64,000 bases of DNA from Phaeocystidibacter marisrubri (lineage in GTDB: Bacteria > Bacteroidota > Bacteroidia > Flavobacteriales > Schleiferiaceae), in contig NZ_WBVQ01000001.1 in the NCBI RefSeq assembly GCF_008933165.1, positions 620,001 through 684,000 of the forward strand, in the 5' to 3' direction. This document shows positions 1 through 7,488 of this stretch, piece by piece. A program made the translations under genes and the position numbers. The notes beneath the pieces were generated by a model that was not told the origin of the DNA, made no database searches, and worked only from the letters and a program-made list of their open reading frames with translations. Position 1 is the stretch's first letter; every line of letters begins with the position of its first letter.

Positions 1-782
1 TCTAGTACATATTCGCGATCTCGTGTAGGCAATTGATTTAATCGCTCTTGCCCGTCTCTAAAGAAAGAAGTCCTTCTCATGGAGTTTCCGTACAGTCGGT
101 GAGCATTCCGAATAAAGTCAATTCCAAAGCCCAATCCACGTCGATTTGGATGGGCATACCATCGGTATTTTAGACCAATAGCCCAGTTCCATCCTGAATA
201 ATCTACCACAAACTGTTCGTATGCAGATGCTGTGTCTGGACTATTCGGATACGTTTTATAGTGATAGCCTCTGGACTTTGTTCCTGAAGTGAAACCAGCG
301 CCAACCACGAAGATTAAATTGCTATTTTTTCGAGCATTCCATTTCTCTCGTAAAAGGTTATATCCGATAGTAGCATTCGTGTGCCACAAACTGTAGGAGA
401 TTTTTTCCGCTAATTGGTATTCACCGTTGATGAGACCGTAATAAATCCAATCTGGAGAGGGATCGATCGTAGTGCTGTATCTGCCCCTAAGGCCCACAAA
501 GTATCCCTTTTCATGAAGCCCATCCATAGAAATAAACGGACCTGTTTGAATTCGGTATCCCTGATTTCCTAACCTGACAGGTGAAGGGAAAGAACTTGGG
601 TTGTTCAATCGATAGGGGACTATAATAAAATGCTCCCAATTGGGTTCTCTTGGATCATCCCCTAAAAACGACGTATGAATTCCCGTGGAGATATTCATCT
701 TCCAAGGGTTGTGAAGGAATTGCTGGCCCAATGTGGACGCTGAAATAAGTAGACCTGTAATGAGAGAGAAAACTTTGTACAT
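1..782 (-). CDS. Secreted outer-membrane-type protein of unknown function (C-terminus outside window)
   Basis: The frame is open from an ATG at 782 down to base 1, so about 260 residues are visible and the C-terminus is missing. The protein starts MYKVFSLITGLLISASTLGQ, a clear signal peptide ending in an A-x-x-x-Q type site common for Bacteroidota Sec cargo. The rest is rich in Tyr, Trp, Gly and alternating polar/hydrophobic residues (GYFVGLRGRYSTT, NLIFVVGAGFTSG, LGFGIDFIRN), which suggests beta-strands of a small outer-membrane barrel. I do not recognise a named family. It stands alone upstream of a terminator that belongs to the neighbouring genes. Confidence 0.7.
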   Translation of the reverse strand, partial: MYKVFSLITGLLISASTLGQQFLHNPWKMNISTGIHTSFLGDDPREPNWEHFIIVPYRLNNPSSFPSPVRLGNQGYRIQTGPFISMDGLHEKGYFVGLRGRYSTTIDPSPDWIYYGLINGEYQLAEKISYSLWHTNATIGYNLLREKWNARKNSNLIFVVGAGFTSGTKSRGYHYKTYPNSPDTASAYEQFVVDYSGWNWAIGLKYRWYAHPNRRGLGFGIDFIRNAHRLYGNSMRRTSFFRDGQERLNQLPTRDREYVL

Positions 783-902
783 GTTCAGAGGGAGAGAGAA
801 AACAGTGATTTTATCACGGGTTGATTTCGTAGAATAAGAGAAACATCCATTTGTAGGCAAAGCCTGAGATTGATGTAAGCCTATACGTATTGCGCGAAAA
901 TT

Positions 903-931
903 AAAGCCCCTGAAACTTCTTCAGGGGCTTT
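903..931 (-). terminator. Rho-independent terminator of the 2702-953 cluster
   Basis: Twelve-base perfect arms (AAAGCCCCTGAA and its complement) with a 5-nt loop lie 22 bases after the stop of the lipoprotein gene at 953. On the minus strand the stem is followed by TTTAATTTTC. Confidence 0.85.
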
Positions 932-952
932 CAAGTCTTCGTTGACGATTGA

Positions 953-1360
953 TCACATCGGATGGCAATGGAACAGTACAGAGTCGGACTGCATTTCACC
1001 AGTATGGCTGAACGCGGCCGTAACTCTCACTTTCATATCGCTGTGATCGGCCACATGGTTAACCCAGTATTCATCGAAATAAATGAGTGCGTCGTGCGCG
1101 TGAACATCTGTGGAGAAAACCACTGAGTCTGTGGTGAGATTGGTGATGACAACACGATAGCCGTGAAGTCCATCAGGGTACTCAATAGCCCCACGGACGA
1201 ATACGGTGTCGTTGAGCATGTAGGTATCTCCAGTACTTGGTTCGTCAAAAGTGATTTTTGCTGTCTCAGAAGGCGATGCAGGTTTGGGATCATCTACCTC
1301 ACAAGAATTAAGGGAGATAAGACCCGATAGCAGAAACAGTGTTGCGAAATTGAATTTCAT
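953..1360 (-). CDS. Small lipoprotein with His-rich C-terminus, possible metal handling
   Basis: A 135-residue protein with a lipoprotein signal (FLLSGLISLNSCEVDD, lipidated Cys at about 20), so it is probably anchored in the membrane and faces the periplasm or surface. The second half has several His residues (VHAHDALIYFD, NHVADHSDMKV, FSHTGE, LFHCHPM), a pattern that fits metal binding but is not a family I can name. It is the last gene of a three-gene cluster and begins 9 bases after the stop of the CDVCGC protein. Functional assignment is inference from composition and neighbours. Confidence 0.65.
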   Translation of the reverse strand: MKFNFATLFLLSGLISLNSCEVDDPKPASPSETAKITFDEPSTGDTYMLNDTVFVRGAIEYPDGLHGYRVVITNLTTDSVVFSTDVHAHDALIYFDEYWVNHVADHSDMKVRVTAAFSHTGEMQSDSVLFHCHPM

Positions 1361-1369
1361 CTTGTGTCT

Positions 1370-2278
1370 TTAAAAGTAAACTTGAAATTGTACGAAGGCC
1401 GTTGCGCTGGCTTCCACCAAGCCGCCACCAAAATTTTGAGCTAGTGGAATTTGCGTGTATGCGGCTAGGGAATACTCATTCCATTGGAAAATCAGTCCCG
1501 CCTTTGCCATGTGGAAAGTCCCACTGGTTTCCTCCTTCATGTTGATGGACGTCCCGTCAGAATCGGGTGCATCATAGGCGAAGCCATATCCTCCTTCAAA
1601 CCAGAACCCCGACATTTCCGAAGCACTGCTCCATAGTCGAATGAGTTCACTCGCTTCTGCATTCACTTGGTTGCCAAAGTGGTATGAGTCACCATTGGAG
1701 GTGTTCATTCGGTAGGCAATAGCCAGTCGAGTGGCAAAAGCGGGAGAATGTCGGTAGGTAAACCTCGAGCCTAAAAGGAAGTCGGTTGACCCCGTGCCCG
1801 GAAGCATGTTTGCTGGAATAGAGGTAGCCTGATCGTTCGACCAAGGTCCTGTAGGTAGCTTCACGGTTAGGCTGACATCGGCAACCCACGGAGATTCATC
1901 AGTGGCTACTTTCCAGATGTAAGCGCTGGAAAGAGCAACATCTCCTATGGCCGTTTGAACACTCTTATTGTCTGATAATTCGTAAGTGTTTAGGGCCATC
2001 GGAAGAGCGGCATACAAACTCCATCGATCATCAATGCTGTACTTGCCGGAAAGGGCAAGCGTTCTAAATACTTCCCGAGATACTTCGTATTCACTCGGAT
2101 TAAAAAGGCTTAGGTGTTTGCTGTGAAAGACGTTTTGCTGGAATGACAAACCAATGGAAGTCCGACTAAAATAAAGTGGATCTCCAGATAGCATTCCAGG
2201 TCTACATCCACAAACATCACAAGCCATGCTGCCCACCGATAGACCAAGGCCTACGGTAAGCGCAATTACTTTTTTCAT
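1370..2278 (-). CDS. Outer-membrane transporter-like beta-barrel protein with N-terminal CDVCGC motif
   Basis: A 302-residue exported protein. After a signal peptide (MKKVIALTVGLGLSVGSMA) the mature form starts with CDVCGC, a Cys cluster often seen at the N-terminus of Bacteroidota outer-membrane proteins encoded beside metal-related genes. The remainder shows repeated amphipathic strands and ends in an aromatic residue (TAFVQFQVYF), as expected for an outer-membrane barrel of the phenol-degradation MetA-like transporter type. It sits between a Cys-rich small membrane protein (2310-2702) and a His-rich lipoprotein. A role in metal, perhaps copper, handling is an inference from these motifs. 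Confidence 0.65.
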   Translation of the reverse strand: MKKVIALTVGLGLSVGSMACDVCGCRPGMLSGDPLYFSRTSIGLSFQQNVFHSKHLSLFNPSEYEVSREVFRTLALSGKYSIDDRWSLYAALPMALNTYELSDNKSVQTAIGDVALSSAYIWKVATDESPWVADVSLTVKLPTGPWSNDQATSIPANMLPGTGSTDFLLGSRFTYRHSPAFATRLAIAYRMNTSNGDSYHFGNQVNAEASELIRLWSSASEMSGFWFEGGYGFAYDAPDSDGTSINMKEETSGTFHMAKAGLIFQWNEYSLAAYTQIPLAQNFGGGLVEASATAFVQFQVYF

Positions 2279-2309
2279 GTTTTGGAAATTGACGTGTTGA
2301 ACAATAAAA

Positions 2310-2702
2310 TCAACAGGTCAATTGCGGGGGGGCGTGAGGAGGGGTGAGGTAAATGCGTTGAAGGGAACCACAGTTGAGTGGAATTCGTTGCTGTTCTGCC
2401 ACGGGTATGAGGGGAAATGACAATTCGGTAGAACGAATATTCGCGATGAACTCCAATGAGCGGTAAGCCGGTTTTTGAGGAGTCTTTTTAGCGGGATCAG
2501 GCTGCGCAGAAGTCTCTAGTTGGGTAAGCTCACTCTTGAGGTGACAGGTGCCATGACATTCCAATTCAGGTTTGTCCTTGTTTACACAGAATTGCTCTTC
2601 GATGGTTTTCATCTGAAGGACATAGTTCATCATAGTCCCCATTTGCAGGAGTTGTGGGAGAACTAAGGTGATGATCAAGAATGAAGCAGCTATGCGTTTC
2701 AC
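2310..2702 (-). CDS. Small exported protein with conserved Cys motif (C-x-N-K-x4-C-H-G-T-C-H)
   Basis: A 130-residue protein with an N-terminal hydrophobic segment (IAASFLIITLVLPQLLQMGTMM) followed by FCVNKDKPELECHGTCHL. This Cys/His motif is typical of a Bacteroidota family found beside copper or heavy-metal genes and TonB receptors; the biochemical role is not known to me. The start is GTG at 2702, only 4 bases after a -7 promoter box, so the mRNA may be leaderless. It is the first gene of a cluster that continues with the CDVCGC barrel protein 31 bases downstream. Confidence 0.65.
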   Translation of the reverse strand: MKRIAASFLIITLVLPQLLQMGTMMNYVLQMKTIEEQFCVNKDKPELECHGTCHLKSELTQLETSAQPDPAKKTPQKPAYRSLEFIANIRSTELSFPLIPVAEQQRIPLNCGSLQRIYLTPPHAPPQLTC

Positions 2703-2706
2703 ACCG

Positions 2707-2714
2707 CAAAGATA
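2707..2714 (-). promoter_or_regulatory. -7 promoter box TATCTTTG
   Basis: It matches the Bacteroidota -7 consensus TAnnTTTG exactly and lies 4 bases upstream of the GTG at 2702. A -33 TTG at normal distance is not clear; the nearest is about 24 bases away. Confidence 0.6.
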
Positions 2715-2781
2715 AATGTCGCTTCAATGAAACGAATGCAATTTGAGTCACATTTCTATTCGCTCCCGTCCTTTATACACT

Positions 2782-3237
2782 CTACCATTGCGACCTCGTC
2801 GGAATTTCTTTTAGAAAACCAACCTTACCTGTTGTAATGTCTACCGAAGCAACAATCACTTGAAGTCCGTTAAAGAGCACCGTTAAAGGGGCATTGATTT
2901 CCGTATTGTATCTACAGGCCTGATGGAACACCTCTTCGGTTAACGCCACATTGGGAGCCTTGCATTCAATAAGGATAGCGGGTTTTGATTGGACATATAC
3001 CAATGCGTCGAATCGCTTGGGCATTCCGTTTATCTCAATCACCTTCTCAATAGCAATGCTGCTGACGGCATAGTTTAAGACATGGTGTACATGAAGCAAG
3101 AGGTGTTGTCTGACCCATTCTTCGGGTGTTAGAACCAGCCACTTCTTTCGAAGAGAATCGTAAATGTAATCGGTACCTCTTTCCTTCTTCAGACGAATTT
3201 GGTCAGAGGGATAAAGAGTAGGAGGGTAGGAACTCAA
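2782..3237 (-). CDS. HSDR_N-type PD-(D/E)xK nuclease-fold protein
   Basis: A 151-residue protein matching the stand-alone form of the type I restriction enzyme R N-terminal domain. The core is visible as RFDALVY (Asp77), then ILIECKAP (Glu91, Lys93), the D...ExK arrangement of this fold, preceded by WVRQ. Stand-alone copies are common housekeeping-type genes in Bacteroidota and are not part of a restriction system; no HsdM or HsdS is nearby. The start is a TTG that overlaps the TGA of the acyltransferase gene upstream (TTGA), suggesting translational coupling. DNA cleavage activity is not shown by the sequence. Confidence 0.75.
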   Translation of the reverse strand: MSSYPPTLYPSDQIRLKKERGTDYIYDSLRKKWLVLTPEEWVRQHLLLHVHHVLNYAVSSIAIEKVIEINGMPKRFDALVYVQSKPAILIECKAPNVALTEEVFHQACRYNTEINAPLTVLFNGLQVIVASVDITTGKVGFLKEIPTRSQW

Positions 3238-3791
3238 TGGATCTGCGGATTGTAGTTCTCAGGATGCTTTGGATGAATAGGGCGATATTTCTCTTGAATG
3301 AAGTTGAAATCGCGTTCTTCATTACCAGAAAGGTCAAATACATCTAGCACACCACCAATTTTTTCTTTGTAATCGAGATAGCCCAAAGAAACGGGCACAT
3401 TCGCACCTAAAGCAATGTGATAGAACCCTTTTTTCCATTTATCGACATATTTGCGCGTTCCTTCAGCGGGAACGAGAATCACCATTTGTTCGTGTTGATT
3501 CAGGGTTTGGATGGAGTGTTCAACAAGGTTGTTGCGCGCCGATCGGTCTACTCCCATTGCTCCCGTCCATTTGAACAGGAAACCAAAGAGTGACTTCGTA
3601 TAGGTGTCTTTGATGAAATAACGAACGTCGAGCCCCATGATCCAAAAGCCTGCAATGGCAAATAGAAAATCCCAGTTACTAGTGTGGGGAGCAGCCAACA
3701 TCACTGACTTTTTCACCTTTTGCATGTCTGCTGAAGTCACCAGCTTCCATCCAAAAATGAAATAGACAAATTTTCCGAACAATCTCTTCAT
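3234..3791 (-). CDS. 1-acylglycerol-3-phosphate acyltransferase family protein (PlsC-like)
   Basis: A 185-residue acyltransferase. Motif I is HTSNWDF (His36-x4-Asp41) and motif III is PAEGTRK, both as expected for PlsC-type enzymes that move an acyl chain onto a lysophospholipid or related acceptor at the inner membrane. It is short for the family, as in many Bacteroidota homologues. It overlaps the next gene by 4 bases. It is divergent from dps; the shared upstream region carries three related TATAAAGG motifs. Confidence 0.85.
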   Translation of the reverse strand: MKRLFGKFVYFIFGWKLVTSADMQKVKKSVMLAAPHTSNWDFLFAIAGFWIMGLDVRYFIKDTYTKSLFGFLFKWTGAMGVDRSARNNLVEHSIQTLNQHEQMVILVPAEGTRKYVDKWKKGFYHIALGANVPVSLGYLDYKEKIGGVLDVFDLSGNEERDFNFIQEKYRPIHPKHPENYNPQIH

Positions 3792-3807
3792 AATGTCGTT
3801 GGCTATG

Positions 3808-3861
3808 TATAAAGGCTATGAGTTTATAAAGGCATTTTATAGAGTATTCACGACCTTTATA
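3808..3861. promoter_or_regulatory. Three TATAAAGG motifs between dps and the acyltransferase gene
   Basis: TATAAAGGC occurs at 3808-3816 and again at 3825-3833, 17 bases apart in the same orientation. A third copy in reverse orientation with one mismatch (ACCTTTATA) is at 3853-3861, 20 bases before the dps start. The arrangement suggests a binding site for a regulator or a pair of promoters; I cannot name the factor. Confidence 0.35.
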
Positions 3862-3881
3862 TCACAAATTAACTACAAAGT

Positions 3882-4370
3882 ATGACAACAGCGACAAATA
3901 TGATTGGTTTGAACGAAAGTGGAGTGAATCAACTTACTGAAAAGCTCAATACCCTTTTGGCAAATTACCAGATTCACTATCAAAATTTAAGATCGGTACA
4001 CTGGAATATTCGTGGTAAAGATTTCTTCCAGTTGCACGTTAAATTCGAAGAGTATTATACCGAAGCACAGGTTAATATTGACGAAATTGCAGAACGCATC
4101 TTGACACTAGGGACAGTTCCTCTTCACACCTTCCAAGATTACATCGACAACAGTTCCATTCCGGTTGTGAAGAATGTTTTCGACGCAGAAGGAACGGTTA
4201 ACGCTGTAGTAGATGGATTTCAGTCGCTCATTAAATTAGAGCGTGAAGTTGTTGAAGTAGCAGGACAAATGGGAGATGAAGGTACAATTGACCTTCTTAC
4301 TCCAATGGTTTCTGGTCAAGAGAAGCACGTTTGGATGTTAAACGCCTGGTTGGGCAAACCGAAAAAGTAA
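3882..4370 (+). CDS. dps: Dps family ferritin-like DNA-protection protein
   Basis: A 162-residue Dps protein. The ferroxidase ligands of the family are all present at the correct spacing: His40 and His52, then Asp67 and Glu71 (SVHWNIRG ... QLHVKFEEYY ... NIDEIAERI). Dps dodecamers oxidise Fe(II) with hydrogen peroxide and store the iron, which protects DNA under starvation and oxidative stress. The gene is followed without any gap by a Nudix hydrolase. Regulation could involve the repeated TATAAAGG motifs just upstream. Confidence 0.95.
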   Translation: MTTATNMIGLNESGVNQLTEKLNTLLANYQIHYQNLRSVHWNIRGKDFFQLHVKFEEYYTEAQVNIDEIAERILTLGTVPLHTFQDYIDNSSIPVVKNVFDAEGTVNAVVDGFQSLIKLEREVVEVAGQMGDEGTIDLLTPMVSGQEKHVWMLNAWLGKPKK

Positions 4371-5039
4371 TTGGACGTCATTACCGACATTTTCAATGAT
4401 CATAATCGCCTTGTACACGAGTTGCGCAAGGCGATTTCTCCTTCCTTACCCGGACAGGAAGCTCAGTATTTAGCCGTTCCTCCTAATAGAGAAAGAACCA
4501 ACATACAAGAGGCAAAAGCAAACGCCAATACGCGCAGAGCGGCTGTGATGGCGCTTCTTTATCCCAAAGAAAACATCACTCATATTGCGCTGATAAAGCG
4601 CAACGAATATCCAGGAGTTCACAGCGGACAAATTTCCTTTCCAGGAGGAAAAGAAGAGCGGTCAGATTCCGATTTATTGCAAACCGCCTATCGTGAAACT
4701 GTAGAAGAAATAGGTGTGCCCAAGCATTATTACAAAGTATGGCTCCCGCTTACCGAGGTGTATATTCCCCCGAGTCAGTTTCTCGTTCAACCCTATGTGG
4801 GGATTGCCGAAAAGCCCCTGCAGTTTGTTCCAGAGGCTCGAGAAGTAGTGGAGATTCTTCAAGTTCCTCTGCAGCGATTGTACGGTCGCAATGCCATGGA
4901 AAAACGAAAGATGCAGTTTGGCGATTTTACCGCCGACGTTCCTACTTTCCCCATTGATGACCATGTTATTTGGGGGGCAACCGCCATGATGATCAGTGAG
5001 TTAATGGTTCTTATTGATCGGATCTTAGACAGGGGGTAA
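4371..5039 (+). CDS. Nudix hydrolase, coenzyme A pyrophosphatase type (NudL-like)
   Basis: A 222-residue Nudix enzyme. The box at residues 92-116 (GGKEERSDSDLLQTAYRETV then EEIG) follows the spacing of the CoA-diphosphatase branch, and it is preceded by LIKRNEYPGVHSGQISFP, the region that characterises NudL/NUDT7-type enzymes. Such enzymes cleave CoA to phosphopantetheine and 3',5'-ADP. The only start consistent with the full domain is a TTG directly after the dps stop codon, so the two genes are probably co-transcribed. No ATG occurs until well inside the domain. Confidence 0.85.
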   Translation: MDVITDIFNDHNRLVHELRKAISPSLPGQEAQYLAVPPNRERTNIQEAKANANTRRAAVMALLYPKENITHIALIKRNEYPGVHSGQISFPGGKEERSDSDLLQTAYRETVEEIGVPKHYYKVWLPLTEVYIPPSQFLVQPYVGIAEKPLQFVPEAREVVEILQVPLQRLYGRNAMEKRKMQFGDFTADVPTFPIDDHVIWGATAMMISELMVLIDRILDRG

Positions 5040-5069
5040 TCGAGGTACAACGCACTGAGGTAAGAAGTG

Positions 5070-5077
5070 TATCTTTG
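5070..5077 (+). promoter_or_regulatory. -7 promoter box TATCTTTG
   Basis: An exact TAnnTTTG box 19 bases upstream of the ATG at 5097. It overlaps a possible GTG start at 5067, which argues for the ATG. No clear TTG at -33 was found. Confidence 0.6.
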
Positions 5078-5096
5078 CCCTGTTTATACGGAATCC

Positions 5097-5873
5097 ATGA
5101 GTTTGAACCCTTTTGCAAGAGACCCCTTTGGAAATAACCTTTTATTGAAGAGGTTGGTCATTTTCATTTTTGGATCTATTACTTGGTACCGATTTAACAT
5201 TGCCAATAAAACCAATGTTGAAGGAACAGAACACCTGATGGAACTTCCAGATACACGGGTTCTGTTTGTAAGCAATCACCAGACGTATTTTGCGGATGTG
5301 TCGGCTATGTATCAGACTTTCAACCATGTAAGATGGAAGAAAAAGAATAGGATCAATAGCTATTGGACCGTTTTCGCACCCAAGGTTAATGTGTACTTCA
5401 TTGCGGCGCTAGAGACTATGCGAGCGGGTATTCTGCCTCGCTTAATGGCCTACGCTGGATCGGTATCCATCAAACGCAGCTGGAGAGCGGCTGGAAAGTC
5501 GGTGGACAGAGGTGTAGATCCCAAAGACATCGACAAGATTCGAATGGCCATGAACAGTGGGTGGGTGATTACTTTTCCACAGGGGACTACGCGACCTTTC
5601 GTGAAGGGACGTAGGGGAACCGCACATTTGATCAAAGAAATTCAGCCCATTGTTATTCCCGTTGTTGTGGATGGTTTTAGAAGGGCATTCGATAAAAAAG
5701 GCCTCTTCTTGAAGAAGAAAGGCGTAACACTTAATGTTCGGTTTAAGGCTCCTCTAGATATTGACTACGACGCTTCCTCTCAACAGATCCTCATGCAAAT
5801 TATGGAGGCTATTGAGCAAAGCGAACAGTTCAACATTGTGAATCAGTTGAGCTGGGTGCCAGAAGATATTTGA
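5097..5873 (+). CDS. Lysophospholipid acyltransferase family protein with atypical motifs
   Basis: A 258-residue acyltransferase (start at the ATG after the -7 box). Motif I reads NHQTYFADVSA, giving His61 and Asp67 with five residues between them instead of the usual four. Motif III reads FPQGTTRPF, where the family normally has FPEGTR. The fold assignment is sound, since there is also a C-terminal IVIPVVVDGFRRAF block, but substrate and activity are uncertain. It is longer and not closely similar to the acyltransferase at 3234-3791. It stands alone between the Nudix gene and the MbnP-type operon. Confidence 0.8.
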   Translation: MSLNPFARDPFGNNLLLKRLVIFIFGSITWYRFNIANKTNVEGTEHLMELPDTRVLFVSNHQTYFADVSAMYQTFNHVRWKKKNRINSYWTVFAPKVNVYFIAALETMRAGILPRLMAYAGSVSIKRSWRAAGKSVDRGVDPKDIDKIRMAMNSGWVITFPQGTTRPFVKGRRGTAHLIKEIQPIVIPVVVDGFRRAFDKKGLFLKKKGVTLNVRFKAPLDIDYDASSQQILMQIMEAIEQSEQFNIVNQLSWVPEDI

Positions 5874-5983
5874 GCTAAATAGCCGAAACAACGTACTCAC
5901 TCATTCATATTCATCGTTGTGATTAGGGTCACAACAAGTGCACGTAGGATTTAATATCTTGCTGCTTGGATAAAAACGCCATC

Positions 5984-6745
5984 ATGAAGAAGAACGCACT
6001 ATTCTTTACGCTCGCATCACTTATGCTTCTTTCACTCACTTCATGTGAAGAGAAAAGCTTGATTCCGGATGATCAGAAACACCCGGATAGAAGAAATATT
6101 GAAGCCTATGTCTTCAATTACTGGAATGGAGGCTCGTTCTATTTCGATTCGGTATATGCTGTAGCTGGAGGAGAGATCCAAATCTCTGACATCACGATGG
6201 TATTCTCGGATTACGAGTTTTCACTTTCAACGGCCGATACGGTAGATGCCGATACCTCTTTTGGGGTGGCTAACCTGCGCAAATTACCAACGAAAATTGG
6301 TCTTCTGCCAGCCGGTACATACACAGGGGAACATCAGGTTACTATTGGCTATACAGAGTCTATGTTCAATACACCTCCTAGTATGGCTCCGAGCGAAATT
6401 AAGGCAGACGGACTCTTGCGTTCCGACGTAGGATACAACCACTTGTTGATTCGCGGTAAGTACAGAGTGGAGGGAGATACGATTAATTGGCTTCCAACCA
6501 TTCCTTTTGAATATCGCCTAGGTGGAACCGAGTTTAATGTTCACTTCGAACGCCCGATGAGCTTCTCGGTTACAGCCAACAACCCTGTTTCTATTTTCTT
6601 CAATCTTCAAGTGGATATGTTGTTCCAAGGGGGACTAACTCCTCCAAACATTCCATTGATTGTTTCCGATCCTAACGATAACGACGACTACACCGCTGCT
6701 ACTCTGCTCTTTAACAATTTAGATCAAGCATTGTCACTCGATTAG
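5984..6745 (+). CDS. MbnP-like lipoprotein lacking the Trp motif
   Basis: A 253-residue lipoprotein (MKKNALFFTLASLMLLSLTSC). The ATG at 5984 is preferred to the in-frame TTG at 5966 because the signal peptide begins there. The order of blocks resembles the MbnP protein encoded next: an early strand pair (IQISDITMVFSDYEF), a turn (LLPAGTYTGEHQVTIGYTES), a GY-x-x-L-x-I-x-G-K-Y block, and a late LQVDMLFQG. Where MbnP has MYWSW before the GY block, this protein has LLRSDV. It ends 2 bases before mbnP and is probably in one operon with it. The homology is my reading of the motif order and needs a profile search. Confidence 0.55.
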   Translation: MKKNALFFTLASLMLLSLTSCEEKSLIPDDQKHPDRRNIEAYVFNYWNGGSFYFDSVYAVAGGEIQISDITMVFSDYEFSLSTADTVDADTSFGVANLRKLPTKIGLLPAGTYTGEHQVTIGYTESMFNTPPSMAPSEIKADGLLRSDVGYNHLLIRGKYRVEGDTINWLPTIPFEYRLGGTEFNVHFERPMSFSVTANNPVSIFFNLQVDMLFQGGLTPPNIPLIVSDPNDNDDYTAATLLFNNLDQALSLD

Positions 6746-6747
6746 CC

Positions 6748-7488
6748 ATGAAAAGAGCATTCATTTTTTCGATTTTCATCATAACTGCAGCCACAGTCTT
6801 CGTGAGCTGTAAGGAGGATGATCCCGACCCAGGGAAACTTCAAATCACTTTCGAAATGGCCAAGGATGGCCAGACAGTGAATTTGAATGAAACTTTTGCA
6901 AACGATAGCGTTGCAGCTGTGCGAATTGAAAATTTGAAGTTCTATTTGTCGCATATCATTCTAGAAGATAAAGGCGAGTTACGCGATGTAGAGATTGTTG
7001 ACTTTGTTCAAGGTAGAATAGCGTTCACCTTTGATGACATTGATGCAAAAACCTATTCTGGTCTTTCCTTTGATGTAGGCTTGGACAACGATCAAAATGC
7101 ATCGTATCCCCCTGACTTTGAAACGGGAACTCCACTAAGCGCTTCTTGGGCGATGTACTGGAGTTGGGCGATGAAATACCGCTTCGTGATCATTGAGGGG
7201 AGAGGGGCTCCTGACGGTACCTTCGATGCGAGTCCAGATGATTTTAATCTCGTGATTCATCCCGGAATGGACGGATGGAATCGTGCGGTGAATTTGTCGG
7301 ATGACATCGTTATCAAAGAAGGAAGAACCACCTCATTGACGGTTCAAATTGATGTTGACGACATGTTCAATGGTCCGGCTGGATTCATGGATTTGCGACT
7401 GGAGAATACATCGCATACCACCCCCGCAGATAAGGACATTGCAGAGAAGTTCATGGTGAATTTCGCTGCGGCTATGTCGGCAAAATGA
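6748..7488 (+). CDS. mbnP: MbnP family copper-associated lipoprotein
   Basis: A 246-residue lipoprotein (signal ending FVSC, Cys21). It has the hallmark of MbnP proteins, SWAMYWSWAMKYRFVIIEG, with Trp134, Trp138 and Trp140. In the characterised MbnP/MbnH pair from a methanotroph, the di-heme enzyme MbnH oxidises a Trp of MbnP to kynurenine, and MbnP then binds copper. Here the partner gene follows with a 4-base overlap, so the pair is intact. No methanobactin precursor gene is visible, which agrees with the wide occurrence of this pair outside methanobactin clusters. Confidence 0.85.
   Translation: MKRAFIFSIFIITAATVFVSCKEDDPDPGKLQITFEMAKDGQTVNLNETFANDSVAAVRIENLKFYLSHIILEDKGELRDVEIVDFVQGRIAFTFDDIDAKTYSGLSFDVGLDNDQNASYPPDFETGTPLSASWAMYWSWAMKYRFVIIEGRGAPDGTFDASPDDFNLVIHPGMDGWNRAVNLSDDIVIKEGRTTSLTVQIDVDDMFNGPAGFMDLRLENTSHTTPADKDIAEKFMVNFAAAMSAK

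Noticed and set aside
2782-3237. Type I restriction system
   Set aside because: Only a stand-alone HSDR_N-like domain is present; there are no HsdM, HsdS or helicase motifs in the neighbourhood.
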